A stretch of 64,000 nt of DNA from Diprion similis. Taxonomy: Eukaryota > Arthropoda > Insecta > Hymenoptera > Diprionidae. Below are positions 35,282-46,785 of this stretch, piece by piece. Made by a program: the position numbers and the translations under genes. The stretch lies in contig NC_060118.1 of NCBI RefSeq assembly GCF_021155765.1, positions 5,208,001 through 5,272,000 of the forward strand, in the 5' to 3' direction. Each line of letters opens with the position of its first letter. Position 1 is the stretch's first letter. The notes beneath the pieces are model-generated. The model did not search any database. It worked only from the letters and a program-made list of their open reading frames with translations, and had not been told where the DNA came from.

Positions 35282-36840
35282 TTGGAAAACTGTAGAAGTT
35301 ATTCACTTCGGATGGATGTAATTTCTTAAAGATATGTTGATTTAAATGGAAATTAACCAAAACTGCACTAACCATATGAGACAATTGCGATACTTATTAA
35401 TTCTCGTAATTCAGCCAAAATCTATGAAGAAAAATCCTAATACTAAAATAATTTTTACCGTTTCTCAATACATAAACGTCGTTTATATTTTTATAAATAT
35501 TTAGTAGGATCACCTAATTCTTTTCCATTATTTTTGTGAAAAAGTGTGATGAAGCCAAAAAATGTTCCACGGAAAAAATATAATTACATATCACCATCGT
35601 CTACTTTACTAACGATTTGCAAAATGATCATGGAATCGATAAATCGGAAAATGCATTTAATTACGGTTTTGGTTGCATGTTTGATTTGTTAGATTAATTT
35701 ATTCTTCAATTTTACCCACTCAAAGTGAATAAATTCTACAATTATCGATGTTTTCGTCTGAAATTTGAAGTATACATTCAGTAAGTTGTTCTGAAAATCA
35801 AGCGTCTCAGATTTTTGATATCTAACGTTTTCTCAAAGTTAGTAAATCGACCAGACTATAATTTCTTTTCCTTGGGCTACAATGCATGTTGCTTGGTTGG
35901 TTGAACAGTGTTGTGAAAAAAAATTGGCAAGCTTGTACAACCGTTACGTCTTACAAGTACATTTACAGCATATATGCGCCCCTTTAAGGATAAATGCTTT
36001 CCACCGTTTGCATCATAGACTAGAAAAGAAAATAAGCCATTTAAAAAAATTCAAGCAACGTTATTTCCACTGCTAATGGTGAACACCAAAAAAACACCAT
36101 CGCTATTGCAAAATGGAAATAAATCTAAACAAATTCAATTAACACAAGCTCAGATATCAACAATTTGAGAAAAGGTTTCAGAAGTTCAACGTTCCAAATT
36201 ATAAAATTTACACAAATCTTTAGGTTAGATCTCTATGGTAAACAAAATGGGTCCATAAACATTATAATCGACTGAAAAGTATCAAAGCCTATTTGATTTT
36301 GAGGTTTTAATTATAAATAAGTTTTTCTGTAATTGTTGATATTTTTTATCAAATTAGATTAATTTCTGTCTCATAGAAAGAAAATTGATTTATTCGTGTT
36401 CATTATCGTTGGCGCAAATCGCATAGCTGAAATTTTTTTAATGGTTTTTTCTTTCTGTATTCCTAATCTTAAATTTAGTCAGTGACTGTACTCGTCTATA
36501 CCTATATATACTAGAAATTTTCGAGCTGTACTAAACGATCTTTCAATGACTAATTACATATGAGAGATTCTTTACGAATTATGCCACCATTTCTCACCCC
36601 TCCACAATATTTTGAACATTTAACCAGATTTTAGTACTACTCTCAAGTGCAGTTTATGTGTGCTTTCTTAAATATTTTGGCAACCCATATTGAAATTTTT
36701 ATTGACAGAAAAAAAATGTGGAACAGGATTTATATTCTGGTTCGTACTTCGCATGAATAATGTTCTTGAGGATTGAAAATAATGTCTGAGGTTCACATTT
36801 TGGAGTATATTTCTTTCATGATGTAATCGTAGAATACGAA
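35282..36840. other. Intergenic, nothing recognised
   Basis: AT-rich, no supported gene or repeat structure. Confidence 0.5.
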
Positions 36841-36844
36841 GGGA

Positions 36845-37125
36845 CCTTTCGAAATTCAACTCCAAAGGGGATGGAAAGGGTTGCAACGTGTTTTCGCGGA
36901 TTTCTCGCTATCTCTTGCTTCAAATGAGATATCGACTTGGTTTTTGCTTGTAACGGTTCCTCATTCAAAATCCTAAAAACGATTTTCGGCATTTTTCTAA
37001 ATTTAAGTCCTAAAGAGACGATTTCGGTTCCTAAGGGGCTCAAGAGGGTGAAGAGTGTTTCCGCGGATTTCGCGATATCTCTTGGGTCCAATGAGATATC
37101 GACTTGGTTCTTGCTTCTTAACAAT
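36845..37125. repeat. Tandem repeat, two units of about 180 bp
   Basis: Units at about 36845-36970 and 37030-37125 share CGCGGATTTC, GATATCTCTTG-like and AATGAGATATCGACTTGGTT blocks. Open frames across them are incidental. Confidence 0.7.
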
Positions 37126-37544
37126 AAACAAATAAGAACGAACAGCAACGCGAGGCACGCAGGGGTAAAACCCCTAGTCTCCTATAAATCTAACTACGCA
37201 GAAGTTACGAAGATGTAATTGATATTTGATACAATTGATATCTATGAATTGTAAGTAATTCAATCCGCTTCCAAACTAAGTACACCCTCGCGGCCGGATT
37301 TTGTCAATGTAAATTTTTTATGACACAAGAGTATCTTGGGAGTGAGTGTGAGGCTGGTAACAAGTTTCCACTGACTCACGATCAACCTTCCCTCAGTAGT
37401 TACAATGTGACAATAGCGACCGAGAGTAGTCTAAACATCATTTGAGGAAGTCTTCTATGAGTGCTTACGGCTGGTAAAAAACTGCAAGTAGTACTCACGA
37501 TACCTACACCAAAGAGAAACTTTATAGTATGTTATAAAAAAAGA

Positions 37545-38112
37545 TGGAACAGGGTTGAAGTTCCTAATTTGAAAAGTTCCGATAGTGCTCAAATTCCAAA
37601 TTATTTGATGGCGAAACTTAAAGTACAAAAATGAAATTTTTACGAAACAACAAAGTGTCGGAAACCCGACGGCTCAAAGTTCCGAAAAGTAAAATTCCGA
37701 ATACTAAAATATGCTCACACAGCGTAGCTTAGTCAACGAGTGGGTGTAAAAAACGAGAAAACCCGAGAATCAGTATGACTAGCATTCCGAAAAAAAATAT
37801 CGGTAATCCACAACAAAGAAAGATCAAAGTGGTGAAATTTCACCAAGTCAGAAATTTACAGAACTAAAAATCTTGGATCATTCGGAATTTCAATGTTGCA
37901 GATTTTTAAATTTTCTCATTTTTGCACTTTCGAAACTTTGACTCGTTGGAGTTATGCTCTTTCGAAATCTTGCTCTTTCGGGACTGTGCATTTTTGCGAA
38001 CCATTCGAAAGTCTGACGTTTAGTCAAAGTTTCTTTTTTTACTTTAACAAAGTTTCGCCACCAAAAAATTCAGAATTCGACTCTTCCGGAACTTCTCAAA
38101 TTCTGAATCTCA
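37545..38112. mobile_element. Foldback MITE
   Basis: 37553-37625 (AATTTGAAAAGTTCCGATAG ... GGCGAAACTT) is repeated inverted at 38039-38105 (AAGTTTCGCC ... CGGAACTTCTCAAATTCTG). Between them are many TTCGAAA/TTTCGAA words, probably inner parts of decayed arms. Confidence 0.65.
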
Positions 38113-38721
38113 ACCCCGCCCCAAAAAGATATCGACACTGAAGTGAATTAAAGAATTCGGTCACAGCGTAGCTCGGCACATGCTTTCACTCTTGAAGCAA
38201 AGTTCCTTAAATGATTTGGAAAGAATAATGGGCAATGGAACAGCTCCTAACGACGGGGAGGATGAGGAATGATTCTGAATTACACCGACATCTTTCACTT
38301 CTCTCTTAATATCTGTACTGCTCCATGAGGGGTTTCGATTGGCCGTGAAAGCTCCAAGTAATTAGTGAACAGTTTTAGAGAGATTCGCATTGTCAATACG
38401 AGCTAGCGCCACTTTTGGCCCAGATTGAAGCCTGAAAGTCAACATGACGTTGAAGGTCGGCGTTCTTTGACCACTTTTCATTTGGGAGACGTTTAGGGGA
38501 TATCGATTCTCTAAGTTTTACGGAAAAATTTGGGAAATCGTGTTTTACACTTTTTCCGCTTCCTATAAATCCACTTCATTAGGTAAATGATGATATGGTT
38601 TATGATAGTGCTTGTGTGATAATCAAGGAAACCTCGGAGAATTGATGAAAATATATGTGGGATTCAGCTACACAGTAGCGTGCAATAACCTCAAAGCAAG
38701 TCAGAATCGGCTGAAACTATG

Positions 38722-39938
38722 CATATGGGTAAGTCTACCAATTCTGTGTCAAAGTTGTAACGGTTGGTCTTAATTTAGCAAAACTAAGAAAGTCATCTGA
38801 AAGGACGTATCAAAGCAAGCATCCATGATTTTTTTTAAATTTTTGTGTTCAACAGTTTTTGAGTAATGGCGGCTCACAGTTTTCGCATTTTGTGAAACAC
38901 TAAGTTTTCAAATGCCCATAACTTTTTTCCAATTATAGCTAGAGAAAATTTTAGAGAAACGATTTTTCAGAGAAAAACATGAACTTTTTGAAAAAAAATA
39001 TGCCCAAATTCTGGAATGTTTTAAAAATTACGAAAATTGCGTTTAAAGTATAAACATCGATTTTTCGGTCCTTGCCCCATTTTTCCCGGTTTCGAAAGTG
39101 TTTTTTTCGAAAAATTCGGAATTTTTCACATCGGAATACATTTCAAACGAGATGGGATCTCTGAAGCAACCGCCTCAGAAAAATTAAATTCAAATTATCC
39201 GCATTTTTTTTGTTTTCGTTGACAATTAAAATTATTGTTATTCAAAAACTCAAAACCAACAGTAGCTATTAGAATTGAATTATAATTTTTTTAAGTTTGC
39301 CTATGTAATAATAAGATCTAATAGATAAGTAGTATTTAATTTTAATGGTTACTGTTGGTTTTGAGGTTATAAAATCTCTCACTTAAAAATGTATAAAATA
39401 ACAGTAATAATAACAATAATTTTAATTGTAAAAAAAAAAAAATAATAAATTGCGAAAAATTTGAATTTAATTTTTCTAAGGTGGTTGCTTCAGAGATCCC
39501 ATCTCGTTTGAAATGTATTCCGATGTGAAAAATTTTGAATTTTTCGAAAAAAATACTTTCGAAACCGAGAAAAATGGGGCAAGACCCGAAAAATCGATTT
39601 TTATACTTTAAACGCAATTTTCGTAATTTTTAAAACATTCCAGAATTTTGGTATATTTTTTTTCAAAAAGTTCATGTTTTTCTTTGAAAAATCGTTTCTC
39701 TAAAATTTTTTCTAGCTATAATTGGGAAAAAGTTATGGGCATTTGAAAACTTAGTGTTTTACAAAATGCGAAAACTGTGAGCCGCCATTACTAAAAAACT
39801 ATTGAACACAAAAATTTAAAAAAAATCACGAATGCTTGCTTTAATACGTCCTTTCAGATGATCTTCTTAGTTTTGCTAAATTAAGACCACCCGGTACAAC
39901 TTTGACACAGAATTGGTGGACTTACCCATATACATGGT
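38722..39938. mobile_element. Long foldback element, arms of about 570 bp
   Basis: The left end CATATGGGTAAGTCTACCAA is mirrored at the right end near 39937 (on the other strand, TATATGGGTAAGTCCACCAA). The arms 38722-39290 and about 39345-39938 match throughout. Identical shadow frames starting MRLKYK occur in both arms, a by-product of the inverted repeat. TA flanks the TGGGTAAG ends, as Tc1/mariner-type elements leave. No transposase. Confidence 0.88.
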
Positions 39939-41526
39939 GTTTCCGACAATCTCCCAATCTCGACACAAGCACAATTATTGAAGTTTCCATCATTTTCCAT
40001 ACTTGGAAAAGATTGGGTTTCTCAGGAGTGAAAAAACCCGAAACGCAATTATTTTACTCGGTCGGTACTTCGGCTTTAGTCAGAATATCCAAAGTGGGCA
40101 GCTAACGGTTGAATAGCCTAAATTTCAGATTGGCGTTTGAAGACCAAGCCTATGATGGGCTGATTTTTTCTAATATTTTTTTATTGCTTTTAATGTTTTT
40201 GATCAACTTAAATGTTATTTAAACAGTCTGAAAGTTCAACAAAAAAATTACAAAATTTTTGTTTCTCATCTTGAACTTTTCTGGACCGGTTCCATCACGA
40301 AGCGATTTGAAAAATCAGGGTCTTGAGAATTCTTACAAAATGTCTTTTGAATTTTTCAACCCATTCATTCAACATTTCCTAGTGAAAAAACCTTACAGCA
40401 CAGCCCAATGATAGTAACTAGTAGACGGATTTTTATTTCGATAAAATCCCCTAACAGTGAGTTAGAAAGAAATAATGTCCACTTTTTACTTTCTACACTG
40501 GTCTCCGTTCGTTATATGGTCAAAACTTACCAGCAGAAAGTACCATTCCAATACGCAATAGTCATGGTGGAAATAAACTGCGGTAATGGGCTCATGCAGT
40601 ACGGCATGCATGTGAGACGTACGTGGAAATAATCTCGATACAGCTGACATTAAACTGTTGAAATCGATAATCGTAACTTTAATCTCTGCACTGAAACACT
40701 GTGAAAGTAATAGTACATGCATAAACTACAGATATTACGGCGACATAGGCAAATAAGTTTCATGACTCTTTCACCATGACGTCACATAAAGTCTCGAGAA
40801 ATTTTACGAGTCTGCTCTATAAGCTTCTCATGAAATAATTCCAGTTCTCTTCTCAATTGAAACAAAACAGAAACGCTGCTAAAAAGTTGTGATCAATAGT
40901 TTTATTTACGTCAAGATAGTTTAATACTTTGGACCAAGGTGAAGATCATGTAAGCAGCAGAAGGCATTGACTTTGCACCAAGGCTGGAATGTTGTAATTA
41001 TCAAAGAAGTTGAATTATGCAATGGTGTAAGACTACCGTAGAATAAGTATTCCAGGGTCGAATTATTTTCTCAGTATGTCTGAACGAAATCAGTATTAAA
41101 AAACAACGTAACTTGTTTAATCCTGATTACAAATATGAGATGTAAATGTGGTTGTAGATTTTGTATTAGTAAATACTAACTCGATGACGTGTTAACAGAT
41201 AACTGTTTTTTTGTGAGCTTAAAGTAAGCAAAGTAACAGTTGCAAGTATTATACGAGAGCACAGGGTATTCAATGACTCGCGTCTTTACTGCCGTGGCTG
41301 ATGTGGACCTCGACATCCAACTTTAGCGACGACTCGACGATTTGCCTACTTGACTGCGACTGACTTGATGGTAAAAAAAATTTATGTGTTAGGCTACGAT
41401 AAGAGCTGAACCCATGAGGGTGGAAGGCAATGCTAGGTACCTCCATCCTCCATGCGTGGTCCGGTAGGGGGTTAGAAAAACCCAAAACGCCTACGTCACA
41501 TTCACGAGGCCCTTGGCGTGGGACTC
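39939..41526. other. Intergenic
   Basis: No gene is seen. A 28-bp block at 40950-40978 (starts TAAGCAGCAGAAGGCATTGA) recurs without mismatch at 42299-42326. Confidence 0.5.
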
Positions 41527-41945
41527 TTAAGGTACTTATAAAGACGCGTTGTACACCTCGAAAACGCGGGGATGCAAAACTCCTATACCGCTTAAGCGAT
41601 CAGAGTGAAACTTGGGCAGTTAATGCCTTATTTTGGCAAAAAGTGGAGTGTCTTTTTAATTTTTTTAAATTTGGAAAAAAATTTTACAGATTGGTTACCA
41701 CCCACAGAAATTGGCCAAATTTTCACAGTTGCACTGAATGGATCGACCTATCCGGTATGATGCCACTCGGCGGTGATGAAACACACATTTTGAGCCAAGT
41801 CCCATGAGATTTGATGGTGAAATGACAAAATGGCAGCTGATCTGGTTTTCGATTACGAAGAACACCGAAATCTCATTTTTGAGACATTTGTTAACGACCT
41901 TTCACGGATGGCGGTAATTTTTTACCGACATTACACGCATGCATT
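41527..41945. mobile_element. TTAA-starting repeat, copy 1
   Basis: It begins TTAAGGTACTTATAAAGACG and is collinear with 58779-59180. It contains CCTATCCGGTATGATGCCAC and GATTTCGGTGT-type blocks (inverse) and ends near a GCATGC hairpin at about 41937-41957. Open frames across it recur in both copies (ACTTGGGCA ... LSGMMPLGGDETHIL) and may derive from a coding element, but no family is recognised. Confidence 0.65.
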
Positions 41946-42169
41946 ACTGGCATGCGCGTGTGGTGACGACCTGACGCCATAAACGAGGAAAGTCCGAGGT
42001 CCCGAATTCATGTTCTGGTTCTTTCGCTTTACCTTTCCAAGCATGGTTTCTCGTTAAAACAAATGCTGTACGTTCTTTATGGCACATGCGCGCACCCTTC
42101 ATGGTTTGGGAAATTCCATGAGTCAGTTCGACGGTTTACAAACTTTTATAATTATTACTTAGGTACAGC

Positions 42170-42480
42170 CAGATGTATTGGGCTATGCTGGACCGAACAA
42201 ATGGAGCGATATAAGAGAAAAGGTCGAATGTAATTAGTTCTACTGAACCAATGATCAGTGGATCACGTATCCGAATAATTTTACAATTGTTTATACATAT
42301 AAGCAGCAGAAGGCATTGACTTTGCACAGAGGTGGGTGAGGTTAGATTAGGTTAGGTTAGGTTAGGTTAGGATTGGATTGGATTACAAAATGGAGTGACA
42401 TAGCCAAGAGATCTCATATAATTGAATCTACTGGACCGATGATCCGAAGTGGATCACGTATAGCAATCGTGTTACCTGCG
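42170..42480. repeat. Short duplication with interstitial TTAGG run
   Basis: Blocks near 42235-42266 and 42422-42462 share TCTACTG-ACC-ATGATC and GTGGATCACGTAT. Between them, 42338-42371 is a run of GGTTA/TTAGG units, the usual arthropod telomere word. Confidence 0.65.
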
Positions 42481-42754
42481 TGGTTTTCCCGAAAGATATA
42501 AATCAAATTGGAAGTTGGAAACGTCACGGATAAAACCGCGGAACGAGTAGACAGAGCTGGCGAGTGAACGGCCAGCCGATAATCGTCCTTCATTTGAAAA
42601 CGGAATGGTTGGCATTTCGTTCGCGTTTTATCCGGAAATAGAGAGTGAGAGGGAGAGACAGAGTAGAGTTGCGGAAAGGAATTCATTGACGTTCCGGGAC
42701 ATCACTCCGTTGAAACGAAGTAACGAGCGGTGGTAAATTGCTTTCGAGTCGAAA

Positions 42755-43405
42755 TCTATACGTATAAAAATGAATGTCTGTTTGTCTCACGGTCTTATAT
42801 ATACACTGGTCTGGAAAGCCTCAGTTCAATGAGACCGTGTGTCCCCCTAGAATAGAAATGTTTGTGTCCCCTTTACGAGCTCCGCTATTCCTTTTGCTCA
42901 CCGCCATATGCGTCGCTGCAGTCTGGTAGTATTTTTGTTTTGTCGGGACTCTAGTATCTCCCACCCCCTTCCCCCTTTGCTGCTTATTATTTTCCGCGCA
43001 TGTGCCTCGTTCAGAACAGGGAGAGAGACAGACAGAAACTAATCTGTACTTGTCGCATACTACTTAGCACCAATGCCACGTAGCGGTGAAATATGTAAGA
43101 ATATTTGAATCGGTTAACGGTTTCCTACCATTTCATAGTAATTTCCAGACCTGTATATAACACCGTGGTTTGTCCCGTCTGCGTTCTTTTGTCATTGCGA
43201 AGGCTTATGAATTAGTGGAACTACTATGCAATAGGTAGCGTGCGAGCCGTTTTAACAAATGAACGTATTTTATATAGTTTCCAGAACGACTGAACCGATT
43301 TTGATTATTTTTTTCTTCTGTGAATAGCTACAACGTCTGACCGTATTTGGACTATATTTCGTCACCACGATCTGAACAGTTTTGGAGAAATAACGGTATA
43401 CCTAT
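42755..43405. mobile_element. Possible Helitron-like non-autonomous sequence
   Basis: It starts TCTATACGTATAAAAATGAA, like the 5' ends reported for many insect Helitrons. It later carries GAACGACTGAACCGATTTTG, a phrase also typical of such elements. ATGCCACGTAGCG is shared with about 22355. There is no Rep/helicase frame and no clear CTRR end. Confidence 0.3.
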
Positions 43406-43735
43406 ATTTGTAAGCCAAGTCAAAAGAACGGGATCATACACTTAAGCGAACGCTGAATGCTCTTATAGATAGAGGTTAGGTTAGGTTCGGTTATAGGTTA
43501 AGTCAGATATTATCAGTCTTCATTTGAATATTCTCAACTGTAAGCAAGATTTTTTCATGTGAATAGAATTTTCATTTTGTCACATTAAATTTAGATGTAG
43601 GCGAAGCCGCAACTGGCGGTTATATTATTTAGTATTGAGCAAAATTCTAAAACGGAAAACCAAAGGGAGAGAGAATGAGAGAAAGTGAGGGCGTGAGAAG
43701 AGCTGCAATTGCGTGCCAGCGAGGGGCGGAGGGGC

Positions 43736-43757
43736 GGGGGGGGGGGGGGGGGGGGGG
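43736..43757. repeat. Poly-G run
   Basis: 22 Gs, with G-rich sequence before it. It could form a G-quadruplex; assembly length is doubtful. Confidence 0.9.
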
Positions 43758-43759
43758 AT

Positions 43760-45370
43760 AAACCGGACAACGCGGAGTGATTTGTGGTTGCGAAACTAGT
43801 TGCCACAGATTGCTGGCTCCAGCCACCCCTTTTTCAACCCCTTGCCATCGTGCTCAACTACTCGGTAGATTTATTCATGTTTGACAATTTTCATATTTCA
43901 TGGACGAAGTTGTTGTTCAGCTGCAGGGAATCGATGATGTACTCCAAAGATATTCGCTACTTTTAATCTGTAGGTGTATTGGTTGGAGTATAAGATAATT
44001 TAGAAATGAATCGTGCGATCTGTCTGCGTCAAAAGTTAGGAGAAGAGGACGAAACCGTTAAAATAATCTCCAGCAATGCGATTTCTGCCAATTATAATAA
44101 ACACGAATAAGTTAATATTCTTACTATGTGATAGAAATGAATCTGAGCTAATTCGAAGAACACAAGCTAATGACAAGATATCAACGCTTTGAGAAAATCC
44201 TTTGTCATTTGAATGTACGGAATGAATAAACTTCGATATTCCTGATCCGAATATGATGTTTTTGGGGTTATTTTTCTATAGATCAGATCACCATCCTTTG
44301 GTGGCAACTTTTACATCGATATCGCAGTTTTTTTAAAAGTTTTATAGTGAACTTTATGCTGGATGTAATAGTTGTGATTAATACATAACTTCAATCCACA
44401 TAAAATTAAACCTACGGTAGAAAAAAAAAAAAAAAATTAACGATATCATCGGAACTCTAAACCGTATAAATTTTTTTCTTGGTGGTGTATATTCGTCATA
44501 GTTAGACAGCCATAAGCGATCATGATGATTCGTTTGATTCTTTCAGGGGTGATGTTGCTTATATGCAACATCAGATTATTTTCAGTTTTTATATGAATAC
44601 GGGTACATTTTAGCACTAATAAGCAAGCAATTAAGTTTCTCAAGACTCCTATATACCTCAATTTTGTAATGCGCCATGTGTTTTGACTTGAGTACTTCAC
44701 AGTAATTTATTGATAAACAATCAATGTGCAAAAAACACTATGAAAAGACAAACCGTTTTTCACAGTTTTCATTGGATCAAAGCCAAATTTTCTATGCTAG
44801 AGTTTTTAAAGTCGCTGGTTACGAATCCGGTATGGAAATTTCAAAATTCTAAGTGGCGGATCAAACGTTACGGATGGCAGGATCAAAATTACGGAATTTC
44901 GCATTAAATTTTTTTTCACCTGATTCCGTATGAAATTTGTAATCGAAAGTATTCTTGATGTTGTTTTTAATTGGACGTGTCATTTCCTTGAAAAAATCAG
45001 TTATATGTCCGATAATGCAGGCCGATAAAGACTAACCCTTAGACTCTGAAACCGGACCATACTTTCCCTAAAGTTTTTGACGCGCTGAATCCGAATCTGA
45101 TTTTAATAAAAATGGTCAACATATTGAATCCCAAAGGACACAGTGACCGATGATAAATGTTTAAAAGTTATTCACACGATTATATCTCATAATAATTGTG
45201 TCCTTATTCCAAGTTCCAGTTAAACAAAGATGGCCAGAAGATTTTCTCGCCGAAACTTGCAAGTTGTATAAATTTTATCAAAGTTCTTGAAAGCATGGCG
45301 TGCTTCGAATGATCGATCCGAGGTGGATGTTACTCAGTCCAACCTAGCTTTCTATCAACGATATTTTTAA
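43760..45370. other. Intergenic with a dispersed repeat
   Basis: No gene. About 44805-44880 (GTCGCTGGTTACGAATCCGG ... AAATTCTAAGTGGCGGATCA) belongs to the same family as 17690-17750 and 57330-57560. A poly-A run is at about 44421-44437. Confidence 0.5.
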
Positions 45371-45437
45371 GCATCCGTGCATTGTGGATTGTTGACAGAA
45401 TTGCTCGCCGTATGAATGAAATATTTTTTATCGGATC

Positions 45438-45794
45438 TTACGAGTTTTCCGACAAATTCAAGTCTCCAGAGGATATTGCTCTTTTTCCGAGACTGTGAGA
45501 TCTCTCTGAAGATTTGCCTTCGGGGTTAAAGCTGGGCGGTTTGTGGAACGGTGCGATTTGCCCGAGGGAACGGAAAGGTGCTGGGATCTCGATAAAGGCG
45601 ACAGATGGTCCGGCTGCGCCTGAAACCAAAAGCTGAACCAGAGCCGAAATGTTTTACTTGCAGAAGTTTATCGAGTCTTCCGAAACGGCGAAGTTACGCC
45701 TGCGACCGGATTGTTCCCTCGTCGCGGCTTCAAACTTTTCCTTATCATTTTCGTCGATGAAGGTGGAGTTGAATCTTTCCACGCCAAGGTGAAG
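45438..45794 (-). other. GC-richer stretch with two open frames, possible exons
   Basis: On the minus strand 45794-45654 reads LHLGVERFNSTFIDENDKEK, then FEAATREQSGRRRN and on to a TAA. 45629-45438 reads VSGAAGPSVAFIEIPAPFRS, then LGQIAPFHKPPSFNP. A CAG acceptor-like site lies between (near 45620). The words look protein-like but there is no family match I know, and the frames are not joined. Confidence 0.2.
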
Positions 45795-46266
45795 TACGTA
45801 CACTTGCCTTATGTATGTACATACCTACGTCGCATCACAGTCCAAGAACAGAACTCAGTAATTGCCGTACGTAAGGCGCCGTGGAACAGGTTTATACATG
45901 TATCCTGACGTCATAAGCACCACACACCTCTGGACGTTCAACGTTGAACCAAATGACAGACTTCTTGTACGCGCTAAGTGGTAAGTAGTAGCCAGAAAAT
46001 TGACTTAGCAGGAAAGCGGCTATCATGAACGAGTTCCTGTCACTTGAAAATATTTTCGTTGCATCGTGCCATATTTACGGAAAGCTAGTGAAATCTAACC
46101 TAACGTAACTTGACCTTACCGATGGAATAGGTTTTCCCGGATACGTGTGTGCTTTTATACTTCCCTAACTCCCTCGCGGAAGTAAAATAAATTTTGAAAT
46201 CGTAGGAGTGGTGAATATTCAACAAGCTGGTAATTCCCATTGGCCATATTTGATGTGAGGTGATTT

Positions 46267-46269
<3 letters not shown>

Positions 46270-46326
<57 letters not shown>
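46270..46326. repeat. (TA)n microsatellite
   Basis: Pure TA run of about 57 bp. Confidence 0.95.
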
Positions 46327-46330
<4 letters not shown>

Positions 46331-46624
46331 AATTTAACCTAAAATCCGCTGCATCATGTATACAGCTAATAAAACGTTATAATTCGACAAAAGCGAGAGT
46401 TTGTTTCGTATTTTTAACGAACCTTATCACAAAAATTCCACATAGTAATGGTCAACATATGATGAAACTGATCGATGTATTATAAGAATTCCATAGGAAT
46501 ATGCTACAGGGACTCTCAAAACACCATAAAAATTCATGAAACTTTACGGGATTCCCGCGAAATGTATGAAGAATGATCCACCATCGTTTCACACGCTATA
46601 AAAAGTTTAAAAACTCGAAGAAGA

Positions 46625-46785
46625 ATTTCCAGAAAGGAATTGCGGCAACAATGGTGGTGGTGATATATTTGCATAATAGGTTAGGTTAGGTTAGGAATTT
46701 CCAGAAAGGAGTTGGGGTGGCAATGGTGGTAGTGATATATTTGCATAATCGGTTAGGTTAGGTTGAGTTAGGTTAGGTTAATGTG
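46625..46785. repeat. Tandem 75-77-bp unit ending in TTAGG repeats
   Basis: Two units, each AATTTCCAGAAAGGA ... GGTGATATATTTGCATAAT (or AGTGATATA) followed by GGTTAGGTTAGG runs (46679-46695, 46751-46780). Telomere-like words are therefore part of the repeated unit. Confidence 0.8.

Noticed and set aside
39037..39617. Two frames both starting MRLKYK
   Set aside because: The same sequence read from the two arms of a foldback element; no coding evidence.
43591..43806. Open frame with a proline run
   Set aside because: Created by the poly-G run on the other strand.
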